Shown here one piece after another: positions 15,367-23,152 of a stretch of DNA of 64,000 bases (position 1 is the stretch's first letter; the number at the start of each line of letters is the position of its first letter). Position numbers and translations under genes: made by a program. The notes under the pieces were generated by a model. That model worked only from the letters and a program-made list of their open reading frames with translations. It searched no databases and was not told the DNA's origin. Source of the DNA: Streptomyces sp. NBC_01571 (lineage in GTDB: Bacteria; Actinomycetota; Actinomycetes; Streptomycetales; Streptomycetaceae); contig NZ_JAPEPZ010000001.1 of NCBI RefSeq assembly GCF_026339875.1, forward strand, positions 7,874,001 to 7,938,000, given 5' to 3'.

Positions 15367-17661
15367 ATGTCCCATCCGGACCCGGGGCGGGAGGCCGAGG
15401 CCGCGGCGGCCATGGGCTTCGATCTCGGCGAATGCGTCCAGGAGCCCATTCATCTGCTGGGCAGGATCCAGTCCCACGGCACCCTGCTCGCGGTGGAGGC
15501 CGACACCGGCACCGTGGACACCGCGGCCCTGAACACCGGTTGCCTGCTGGGGATCGAGGCCCAGGAGCTGGTCGGGGGACCCGTCACGCGGGTGCTGTCC
15601 CCCGAGGACTGGGCCGAGGCCCTTGAGGCCGGCGCTCAGCACGAGGCAGTGAGCTTGGTTCTCCCTGTCTCCATCGACGCGGCCGGCGACCCCCGGATGT
15701 TCGACGTGACCGCACACCGGCAGGGGCCTCTTCTGATCCTGGAGTGCGAGCCGCGAGCCGTTGCGCTGCCGCACTTCGCGCGCTACTACCAGGGGGTCAG
15801 GCGAGCCCTGACCCGGCTCCGGTCGTCGACGTCGGCCATCGAGTGCTGCCAGGCGGCCACCCGTGAGATCCGGGCGCTGACCGGCTTCGACCGTGTCGTC
15901 GCCTACCGCTTCGAGGGCGAGGACGGGCCGGGCGAGGTTGTCGCGGAGGAACTCACCGACGGCCACGAGCCCTGGCTGGGACTCTGGTTCCCCGCCAGTG
16001 ACATCCCGCCCCAGGCGCGGCGGCTCTACCGCGACAACTGGATCCGGGTGATCGCCGACGTGGACGACGTCAGCGTGGGCCTGCACCCCCCTCGACAGGC
16101 CGGCTCGGGCCTGCCACTGGACCTGTCGAACTCGGTCCTGCGCACCGTGTCGGGCTTTCATCTGGAGTACCTGCGGAACATCGGTGTGAAGTCGTCGATG
16201 TCGGTGAGCGTCCTCCGGGAGGGCGGGCTCTGGGGGCTGATCGCCTGTCATGGTGACACCGCCACCACCGTTTCCCCGGAACTGCGGGCGGCATGTGAGT
16301 TCTTCGGTGTCGCGTTCTCCCTGCAACTCGCGGCCATCGAGGAACGGCAGCAGGCCGAAGCGCTCGCCGCGTCCCGCGAACGGCTCGACCGGATCGTCTC
16401 CCGGGTCACGTCCGATCTGGGGACCTCGCTCCTGACGGGCGACGACGCCCTCAGAACACTGCTGGACGCCGATGGCGCGGCGCTCTGCCGGGGCGGACGC
16501 GGCCACTTCAGCGGGATGACCGTCGCGCCCGCTCTGCTGGAGACCCTCCAGGCGCACGCGTCAGGGCTGTCACCGGGCACGGTCTGGAGTACGGACCGCC
16601 TCTCCGGGGAACCGGACCGCCCCGGCGGCGACCTGACGAGCGGTCCGGCGGGAGTCCTGATGGTGACGCTGAGCCGCTCGGGCGACTTCCTCGCCTGGTT
16701 CCGCAGGGAGCGTCCCACCGCCCGCCAATGGGCCGCCGACCCTTCCAAACCCGTCCAGGCCGGCCCGCGGGGCGAGCGGCTCACCCCTCGTGGATCAGGT
16801 GCCGTCTTCCGCGCGGTGGTACGTGGACAGAGCCCGCCCTGGACGCCGGCCGACCGTGCCACCGCGCAGGAGCTCTGGCGCGCGCTGACCGGTCTCGTAC
16901 TCCGGCACGAGGCCGAACTGAGGGCGCTCAACGACCAGTTGCGCGTCGCGAACGCCGATCTCGACTCGTTCGCCCATGCGGCAGCCCACGACCTCAAGGA
17001 ACCACTGCGGGGCATCTCCAACGCCGCGGCCTTCGTCGTCGAGGACGCGGCGGCGGATCTCGACGCGACGACCGTCCGGCGGATGCACACCATGCGGCGG
17101 CTGGCCGGCCGGATGGACGAACTGCTCGACTCGCTGCTGCATTTCGCCCGGCTGGGCCGGGGCGGCCTGCACCGCGTCCGTGTCCCACTGGACCGGGTGC
17201 TGGACTCCGCGCTGGAGGTGGCCGGGGAGCGTCTGGCCGAGGCCCGGGTGCGGGTCATCAGAAGAGATCTGCCCGAGGTGTACGCCGATGAGCACCGGCT
17301 CTACGAGGTCCTGGTCAACCTCCTGGTGAACGCGGCCAAGTACGCCGCCGACCAAGGAGATCGCACCGACCGCACCGTCGAGGTTCTCGTCGACACCCTC
17401 CGCACCCCGGCAGGCGGAACCCCCCGGCAGACCGTCGTGGTCCGCGACAACGGCATCGGCATTCCGGCCGACCGGCAAGCCGAGGTCTTCGAGCTGTTCC
17501 GCAGACTGCACGGGCCGGACGAGCGTGGTGGAGGCGCCGGCGTGGGCCTCGCGATCGTCAAACGGATCATCGAACGGCACGGCGGCGAGCTGTGGCTCGA
17601 AAGCGAACCAGGCCGCGGGACCAGTTTCTGCTTCACCCTGGGTCAAGGCGGCGGCGACTGA
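15367..17661 (+). CDS. bacteriophytochrome sensor histidine kinase
   Basis: The 764-aa protein has the full phytochrome layout: an N-terminal Cys before the PAS domain (GECVQEPIHLLGRIQSHG, C23) to bind biliverdin, a GAF domain with FPASDIPPQARRLYRDNW and the chromophore His in TVSGFHLEYLRNIGV, a PHY region, then HisKA with AAHDLKEPLRGISN (phospho-His) and HATPase_c (NLLVNAAKYA, DNGIGIP, GVGLAIVKRIIERHGG). It should switch kinase output between red and far-red light. The ATG at 15367 follows GGGAGAAGAG. It converges, with a 19-bp overlap, on a response regulator gene, its probable partner. No heme oxygenase gene is in the window. Confidence 0.93.
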   Translation: MSHPDPGREAEAAAAMGFDLGECVQEPIHLLGRIQSHGTLLAVEADTGTVDTAALNTGCLLGIEAQELVGGPVTRVLSPEDWAEALEAGAQHEAVSLVLPVSIDAAGDPRMFDVTAHRQGPLLILECEPRAVALPHFARYYQGVRRALTRLRSSTSAIECCQAATREIRALTGFDRVVAYRFEGEDGPGEVVAEELTDGHEPWLGLWFPASDIPPQARRLYRDNWIRVIADVDDVSVGLHPPRQAGSGLPLDLSNSVLRTVSGFHLEYLRNIGVKSSMSVSVLREGGLWGLIACHGDTATTVSPELRAACEFFGVAFSLQLAAIEERQQAEALAASRERLDRIVSRVTSDLGTSLLTGDDALRTLLDADGAALCRGGRGHFSGMTVAPALLETLQAHASGLSPGTVWSTDRLSGEPDRPGGDLTSGPAGVLMVTLSRSGDFLAWFRRERPTARQWAADPSKPVQAGPRGERLTPRGSGAVFRAVVRGQSPPWTPADRATAQELWRALTGLVLRHEAELRALNDQLRVANADLDSFAHAAAHDLKEPLRGISNAAAFVVEDAAADLDATTVRRMHTMRRLAGRMDELLDSLLHFARLGRGGLHRVRVPLDRVLDSALEVAGERLAEARVRVIRRDLPEVYADEHRLYEVLVNLLVNAAKYAADQGDRTDRTVEVLVDTLRTPAGGTPRQTVVVRDNGIGIPADRQAEVFELFRRLHGPDERGGGAGVGLAIVKRIIERHGGELWLESEPGRGTSFCFTLGQGGGD

Positions 17662-18110
17662 GCCGCCGGGCCCTCGTCCTCGCCCCGCGCTCTCTTCTGC
17701 CAGTAGTCCACGGCCCCCTTCAGAACGGTGCGGAAGAGCTCGAAGTTGACCGGCTTGTAGATGTAACTGTCGGCCCCCGCCGCGTAGGTCGCGTCGACCT
17801 CGTCCGGCGCGGCGGACGACGTGAAGACAACCACGGTCACGCGGTCCAGTTCGGGCATGGAGCGGATCGACCGGAGCACCGCGGCTCCGCTGAGGCCGGG
17901 CAGGTGCAGATCCAGGAGGACGAGCCCCGGTCGCCGGGTGGCTTCCCGCAACCGCTCCGCCACTCCGGCACCCCTGTCGGTGAATTCCAGCGTCAGACCC
18001 GGATGAGTGCGACCGAGCGCCCGCTGAATCGCCTCCGCGTCCTCCGCCGAATCCTCGACCACCCAGACGAAGTCGTGATCGATCCTCGGATCCCCGGACG
18101 ACCCGCTCAC
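17643..18110 (-). CDS. single-domain response regulator (Rcp1-like)
   Basis: The 155-aa receiver domain has the acidic pair (VVEDSAEDAEAI), phospho-acceptor D67 in LVLLDLHLPG, switch Thr (VVVFTSSAAPDEV) and Lys in YIYKPVNFELF. There is no output domain, as in cyanobacterial Rcp1, the partner of phytochrome Cph1. Its GTG overlaps the stop of the phosphatase gene (GTGA), and its 3' end overlaps the phytochrome gene on the other strand. The context argues for a phytochrome - regulator - phosphatase signalling unit. Confidence 0.92.
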   Translation of the reverse strand: MSGSSGDPRIDHDFVWVVEDSAEDAEAIQRALGRTHPGLTLEFTDRGAGVAERLREATRRPGLVLLDLHLPGLSGAAVLRSIRSMPELDRVTVVVFTSSAAPDEVDATYAAGADSYIYKPVNFELFRTVLKGAVDYWQKRARGEDEGPAAQSPPP

Positions 18111-19903
18111 GCGACCGCCTCCGCCTGTGCGACGAGCACGGCGATGTCGTCCGTACCCGCCGCCCGGAATTCCACCACAGCCGCCGCCAACCGTTCGGCG
18201 AACCCCTCGGCCTCACCGGCCCCCTCCCGCGTCACCGCGTCCCGCAGGCAGGATTCGAAGAACGTTCCATCGGCCGCTCTCGCCTCGGTCACCCCGTCGG
18301 TGAACAGCACCAGCGCGTCCCCCGGCGCCACGTGCGCCGATCCGGATCCGTACTCGATCTCCTCCAGCACACCGAGCAGATCCCCGTGGGCCGTGAGCTC
18401 CTCCACAGTGCCGTCCCCACGCCGCACCAGAGGCGCGGGATGTCCGGCACTCCAGTAGCGCAAGCGGAATCCCTTTCCCTCCGACACCAGCACCGCCACG
18501 AGCGCTGTCACGAAGCGGGACGTGCCCTCCCTGAGCAGCGCCCGGTTCAGTCGTCCCAGCGCGTGCTCGGGCGTACTGCCGTCCTCGAGCAGGGTGCCCA
18601 GGGTGTGGCGGGCCAGACCGGTGAGTGCCGCAGCCTCCGCCCCGCGACCGCACACGTCACCGACAAGGAGCGTCACACCGCCCTGTGCCCCCGGGACAGC
18701 GTCGTAGAAGTCACCGCCCACGTCGAGCGAGACGTCGCCCACCGCGTACGCCGAACTCAGAGCGAGCCCCGAGACCCGCGGCAGCTCTCTCGGCAGCAGA
18801 TACCGCTGGAGGGAGATCACGTGCTGGCGCCGCTGTTCGTACAGGGTGCTGGTGTCGATGGCCAATGCGGCCCGGTCCGCGAGACCGGCGAGGAACCGCG
18901 AGGTCACCTCGGCGATGTCCCCCCGGTGGTAGAGGAACGTCAGCGTGCCCAGAGACCGGCCCCGGGCCTTGAGCGGATTCACACTGAGCGCTTGAACGGC
19001 CCGCCCCGTCCCGGACGAGGCGGGCCCGAAGGGTCCGCCGGCCAGCTCGACCCCTCGCAGCACCAGCCCCTCCCCGCGGCTGACGACGTGCTCCAACAGA
19101 TCCGTGAGCCAGTGGTCCTCGGCCGCGATCGCACCGAGCCACCGCTGCTCGCCCGCGTCCACATGTGAGAAGGCCACGGGAGTCAGTCCGCCGGAAAGAC
19201 GCAGATGGAGGACGCACCCCTCGGCGACAGCGGGAACAGCCGTCCGTGCCACCCGTCGCACGGTCTTCTCCACATCGAGGCTCGAATCCATCTGCAACGA
19301 CGCCTCCGCCAGGAAGGCGTCACTCACCTGGCGCAGCTCATCCTCCCGCCGCGCCATGATGCGCCTGTCGGTGACCATGGTGACCTCGGCAACCTGCTTC
19401 AACCGGGCCCGTAGCGTCGCGTCGACCGTGTCGCTGTCCGCGGTGCCGACCATGAACGACGCCCAGTCGCCCTGCCCCATCGACACGGAGCACAGGGCCA
19501 CGCTCCGCGCGCCCGCTGCCGCCAGAACCCGGACATACGGCATGGCGCCGTCGAGACCCGACACCTCGTGAACCGTGACGGTCGGATCGCCGTCCGGAGC
19601 CCCGGCGGCGGCAGCGTCGCCAAAATCCTGTTCGAATTCCACGAACGACAGCGTCGGCTCCGCCAGGGTGGCGCTCCGCAGACTGTGCAGCAGCCCACCG
19701 CTCCAGCGGGTGCCCACGACGGCCAGCACACCGGGCATACGGAGCAGCATGTCGTAGAGGGAGTCGGCCAGCCCTGTCACGTCATGCGCCCCGTCGGCGA
19801 CACGCCAGAGCTCATGCAGACGGCCGGACCACCATTCGTCATCCGCCTGGCAGAAAGCCCTGTCCTCGTGCTGCTCCACCGCTGATCCGCCGTTCCGTAT
19901 CAC
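18107..19903 (-). CDS. GAF + SpoIIE/PP2C serine phosphatase
   Basis: The 598-aa protein has N-terminal PAS/GAF-like sensory regions (about 40-370), a linker helix (TLYEQRRQHVISLQRYLLPRELP) and a PP2C domain from about 385 with metal ligands in VGGDFYDAV, VGDVCGRG, FTDGVTEAR and GTDDIAVL. Such RsbU/RsbP-like phosphatases dephosphorylate STAS anti-anti-sigma factors. The annotated start is a GTG (ATACGG next); a second GTG at 19879 with GGCGGATC upstream is equally plausible. It is coupled by a 4-nt overlap to the response regulator, which may control it. Confidence 0.9.
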   Translation of the reverse strand: MIRNGGSAVEQHEDRAFCQADDEWWSGRLHELWRVADGAHDVTGLADSLYDMLLRMPGVLAVVGTRWSGGLLHSLRSATLAEPTLSFVEFEQDFGDAAAAGAPDGDPTVTVHEVSGLDGAMPYVRVLAAAGARSVALCSVSMGQGDWASFMVGTADSDTVDATLRARLKQVAEVTMVTDRRIMARREDELRQVSDAFLAEASLQMDSSLDVEKTVRRVARTAVPAVAEGCVLHLRLSGGLTPVAFSHVDAGEQRWLGAIAAEDHWLTDLLEHVVSRGEGLVLRGVELAGGPFGPASSGTGRAVQALSVNPLKARGRSLGTLTFLYHRGDIAEVTSRFLAGLADRAALAIDTSTLYEQRRQHVISLQRYLLPRELPRVSGLALSSAYAVGDVSLDVGGDFYDAVPGAQGGVTLLVGDVCGRGAEAAALTGLARHTLGTLLEDGSTPEHALGRLNRALLREGTSRFVTALVAVLVSEGKGFRLRYWSAGHPAPLVRRGDGTVEELTAHGDLLGVLEEIEYGSGSAHVAPGDALVLFTDGVTEARAADGTFFESCLRDAVTREGAGEAEGFAERLAAAVVEFRAAGTDDIAVLVAQAEAVA

Positions 19904-20027
19904 CGCTGCCGGCCCCGGACCACCAGGGAAACGCTATGTCACACGGCGGCTGAGCGCCTCCAGGCGCCGTCTCGGCGGTGGCGCCGCGCGGGGAGACGTG
20001 CGAGGCCGGAGGCCGCGTCGTCTCGTC

Positions 20028-20607
20028 CTATTCCTCCGGCTCCCGCGCGCGGAGCAGGTCGAGCGGACCCGCGACTCCGTCGATCCGCGGAGAGTCCACC
20101 GGGATACGGCCGTACACGAAGAGGACCAGGTCACTGGCCCTGCCGCACCTCACCCGGCAGCGGCTCCGGGGCACCCGCGGTGACCGGGGCGTCGTAGGTG
20201 CGCCGCGATCTCCTGGAGCTGGTGCCGGGCGACGGCGCCACAGGCCCGCGGCGACTGCGACGCACCCCACCACGTCCAGCAACCGCGATCCGGGCCGGCC
20301 TCCCGCAGCGTGTCCAGCAGCCTCTGCGTCGACGCGGCCAACCAGGCGGACACGGCCTCGCGCTCCCGGGGCGCGGCCGGAGCGCCCTTCGGCGCGGACT
20401 TGGCCGGGCGGCAGGCTCCGCGGCGACGGTGGCGGCCCAGGAACGGCGCCCCTCGCCCAGGTGCCGCACCAGATCGAACAACGTCCACTCCGGGCGGGTC
20501 GGCACCCGCACGTCGGGACCTGGCGCGGCGGCGACCGCGGCACGGAAGGCGGCCGACCGTTCGTCGGTCAGTCGCAGGAGAACGGGGAACGCGATCGTCG
20601 CCGTCAC
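20028..20607 (-). pseudogene. maleylpyruvate isomerase-family (mycothiol) enzyme, multiple frameshifts
   Basis: The start is clear: a GTG after GAGAGAG, then MTATIAFPVLLRLTDER, RPEWTLFDLVRHLGEGRRSW. Homology then moves to a second frame (KSAPKGAPAAPREREAVSAW, RLLDTLREAG, ARHQLQEIAAH), returns to the first (YDAPVTAGAPEPLP), and ends in a third (SDLVLFVYGRIPVDSPRIDG, LDLLRAREPEE). The order of blocks is that of a normal mycothiol-dependent maleylpyruvate isomerase/DinB-like protein of ~240 aa. At least three shifts separate them, so this is a decayed gene rather than a single sequencing error. Confidence 0.8.
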
Positions 20608-20810
20608 ACGGACTCTCTCTCACCGCGTTCCGAGCACGGACAGGGATTTTCACAGGGCGACAGGTGTCAAATCAGACGGAACGTCAATTTCCCCTGGAAT
20701 CCGCGGAACTGACGACATGCAGCGAACAAACGGAAGCAGGACATCGCCATGGCGGATACGAGTCGTCTGCCGTTCCGTGACCGTTCAACTCGCCGTCCCT
20801 GACTTCGATG

Positions 20811-20823
20811 TAGGTCACACCTA
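20811..20823. promoter_or_regulatory. TAGGT-N3-ACCTA palindrome upstream of the ABC operon
   Basis: The sequence TAGGTCACACCTA is a perfect 5+3+5 inverted repeat 31 bp before the ATG of the ABC ATPase gene. It is a good candidate operator overlapping the start of the transcript. No cognate regulator is adjacent. Confidence 0.45.
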
Positions 20824-20854
20824 GGGTCCTTGAGGGCTTCTGAGGAAGGGACTC

Positions 20855-21796
20855 ATGGACACTCTCCCCGCAATCCGGGCGCGTGAGATCACCAAGTCTT
20901 TCGGCGACGTCGTCGCACTCGACGGCATCGATCTGGATGTGACGCAGGGACAGATTCACGGCTTGGTCGGACCGAACGGCGCGGGCAAGACGACCCTGCT
21001 CGGCCTCCTGCTGGGTCTGGCCGTCGCCGAGGGCGGCCGACTCGAGATCCTGGGTACGCCGGTCGGGCGCGCGCTCGCGGCCCCCGAGGGTGTCGCGGGC
21101 TTCGTGGACGGGCCGGGTCTCTACCCCTCGTTGACCGCACGGCAGAACCTCGCCGCGCTGGCCGCCCTGCGCGGCCGGGAGGCGCGGACGGCGGGGATCG
21201 ACGACGTACTCGATCAGGTCGGGCTCACCGACGTCGCCGACGACCGGGTCCGAGGCTTCTCCCTGGGGATGCGCCAGAGGCTGGGTCTCGCCGCCGCTCT
21301 GCTCACCAAGCCGCGGCTCCTCCTGCTGGACGAACCGTCCAACGGTCTCGATCCAGCGGGCAAGAAGCATGTCCACGGTGTCCTCGCGCGGCTCGCGGCG
21401 GAGGGAACCAGCGTGGTGCTCTCGAGTCACCGTATGGACGATCTCGAGGCCCTGTGCTCCGAGGTCACCATCCTCGCGACCGGGCGGGTCGTCTTCTCCG
21501 GTCCGCTGGGCAAGCTGGCCGCCGAGAACCGTGAGCTCGACTACCGGGTGCTCACCTCCGATCCGCAGGCCGCCCGTCGGCTGGCCGCCGAGACCGCCGG
21601 GATCCAGGTCGTCGGCCCTGCCGGGGCGCAGCGCGCCGCGGAGGTGCTCGTGGTGCGCGGGCTGGTGCCCGCCATGGATGAGCTGGTGGTACGGCTCGTG
21701 CGCGCGGGGATCGCGTTGCGCGAGCTGGCCCCCGTGGTGTCGCCGCTGGAAGCCGCGTTCCTCGCCCTCACCGAGCAGCAGGAGGCGGCCCGATGA
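20855..21796 (+). CDS. ABC transporter ATP-binding protein
   Basis: The 313-aa ATPase has Walker A GPNGAGKTT (39-47), the signature LGMRQRLGLAAAL, Walker B LLLLDEPSNGLDP, and the switch His in SSHRMDDLEALC, followed by a ~90-aa C-terminal domain typical of drug/lantibiotic-type exporters. The ATG follows TGAGGAAGGG. It overlaps the permease gene by ATGA. It forms an exporter of the ABC-2 class with that permease. Confidence 0.95.
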   Translation: MDTLPAIRAREITKSFGDVVALDGIDLDVTQGQIHGLVGPNGAGKTTLLGLLLGLAVAEGGRLEILGTPVGRALAAPEGVAGFVDGPGLYPSLTARQNLAALAALRGREARTAGIDDVLDQVGLTDVADDRVRGFSLGMRQRLGLAAALLTKPRLLLLDEPSNGLDPAGKKHVHGVLARLAAEGTSVVLSSHRMDDLEALCSEVTILATGRVVFSGPLGKLAAENRELDYRVLTSDPQAARRLAAETAGIQVVGPAGAQRAAEVLVVRGLVPAMDELVVRLVRAGIALRELAPVVSPLEAAFLALTEQQEAAR

Positions 21797-23148
21797 CCGC
21801 GACCCTCACTGAGAACGTCACCGTCGGTGCCCCGCGGGTGTCGGTGGTACGCGGCTACCGCTTCGAGCTGGTCAAGCTCCTCTCGCAGTGGCGGATCCGC
21901 CTGGTGATCCTCGCCTGCTGGATCGCGCCCGCGCTCTTCGTCGCCGCGGTGAGTCAGCAGGACTCGCTCCCCGTCGACACCCTCTTCGGCCGCTGGATGC
22001 ACGCCACCGGGTGGGCCGGACCGCTGGTGGTCCTCGGATTCGCGGGCACCTGGGCGCTCCCGCTGCTGACCTCACTGGTCGCCGGTGACGTGTTCGCCTC
22101 CGAGGACCGTCTCGGTACCTGGCGCCACCTTCTGGTGGCGGTCCGGTCACCCCCGCGGATCTTCGCGGCGAAGGCCCTGGCCAGCCTGACCGTCATCCTG
22201 TCGCTCGTGGCCGGGCTGGTGTGTTCCAGCGCGGTCGGTGGGGTGGCGGCGGTCGGCAACCGGCCGCTGGTCGGCCTCGACGGTCACCTGCTGACGGCGG
22301 GGGACGCCGCCGGCAAGGTCTTCCTCGCCTGGGCCTGCGCACTCGCCCCCACGCTCGCCCTCGCGGCGATCGGACTGCTCGGGTCCGTCACGCTGGGCCG
22401 TTCCCCGATGGGCCTGCTGCTGCCGGCGCTCGTCGCGCTCGCGATGCAGATCGCCCAGATGCTGCCGTTGCCCGTCGCCGTGCGCCTCGCGCTGCCCGGG
22501 TACGCCTTCATCTCCTGGAACGGCCTGTTCACGGGTACGGCGCAGTGGCGTCCGCTGCTGATCGGCATCGTCGTCAGTGCGGTGTGGGCCGTGGTCGCGA
22601 CGGGGTTGGCCTATCTGCTCTTCCTGCGGCGGGACTTCACCAATCTCACCGATGACGGGTCACCCCGCCGCGCTCTCGTCGCCGGAGCGCTGCCGCTCGC
22701 CGGGCTGCTCGCCCTGACGGTCGGGGTCGTCGCCGGGGCGACCGGGGCGATGGGCTCGGGAATCGAGCAGACCAAGGTGCAGGACTCGGTGGCCGTGGCG
22801 TTCGCCCACCTCTATCGCCAGCAGGCCGAGGAGCTCAACCGCCCCGCCGTCACCGAAGCACAGCTGCACGCCTCCGCGGCGTGCACCAAGGGCGACGTCG
22901 CGGACGGTGCGCAGGGGGCGGGCAACGACTGGCGCTGTGTCGTGTCCTGGCATCTTCCCGACGTCGTGGCCACCGGCACGGCCGTCTACCAGCTCGACGT
23001 CACTCCGGACGGGCGGTTCGTCGCCGACGGCGACGGGCCGAAAGAAGTGAACGGCTACTTCCTGGTGCGCACCCCGATCGGGGACGCACCGAATCCGCTC
23101 TGGCAGTTCGACGGCAATGTCGCACTGCTCGGCACCACGAAGGGATGA
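21793..23148 (+). CDS. ABC-2 type transporter permease
   Basis: The 451-aa protein has an N-terminal cytosolic helix and roughly seven TM segments (LVILACWIAPALFVAAV, VVLGFAGTWALPLLTSL, ASLTVILSLVAGLVCSSAV, ACALAPTLALAAIGLLG, LLPALVALAMQIAQML, LIGIVVSAVWAVVATGLAY, ALVAGALPLAGLLALTVGVVA), then an unusual ~150-aa extracytoplasmic C-terminal domain with two cysteines (AACTKG, DWRCVVSWHLP). That tail ends 4 bp before the secreted phosphoesterase gene, whose ribosome binding site overlaps this stop codon. The tail could act on the exported substrate. Confidence 0.88.
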   Translation: MTATLTENVTVGAPRVSVVRGYRFELVKLLSQWRIRLVILACWIAPALFVAAVSQQDSLPVDTLFGRWMHATGWAGPLVVLGFAGTWALPLLTSLVAGDVFASEDRLGTWRHLLVAVRSPPRIFAAKALASLTVILSLVAGLVCSSAVGGVAAVGNRPLVGLDGHLLTAGDAAGKVFLAWACALAPTLALAAIGLLGSVTLGRSPMGLLLPALVALAMQIAQMLPLPVAVRLALPGYAFISWNGLFTGTAQWRPLLIGIVVSAVWAVVATGLAYLLFLRRDFTNLTDDGSPRRALVAGALPLAGLLALTVGVVAGATGAMGSGIEQTKVQDSVAVAFAHLYRQQAEELNRPAVTEAQLHASAACTKGDVADGAQGAGNDWRCVVSWHLPDVVATGTAVYQLDVTPDGRFVADGDGPKEVNGYFLVRTPIGDAPNPLWQFDGNVALLGTTKG

Positions 23149-23152
23149 CTCC

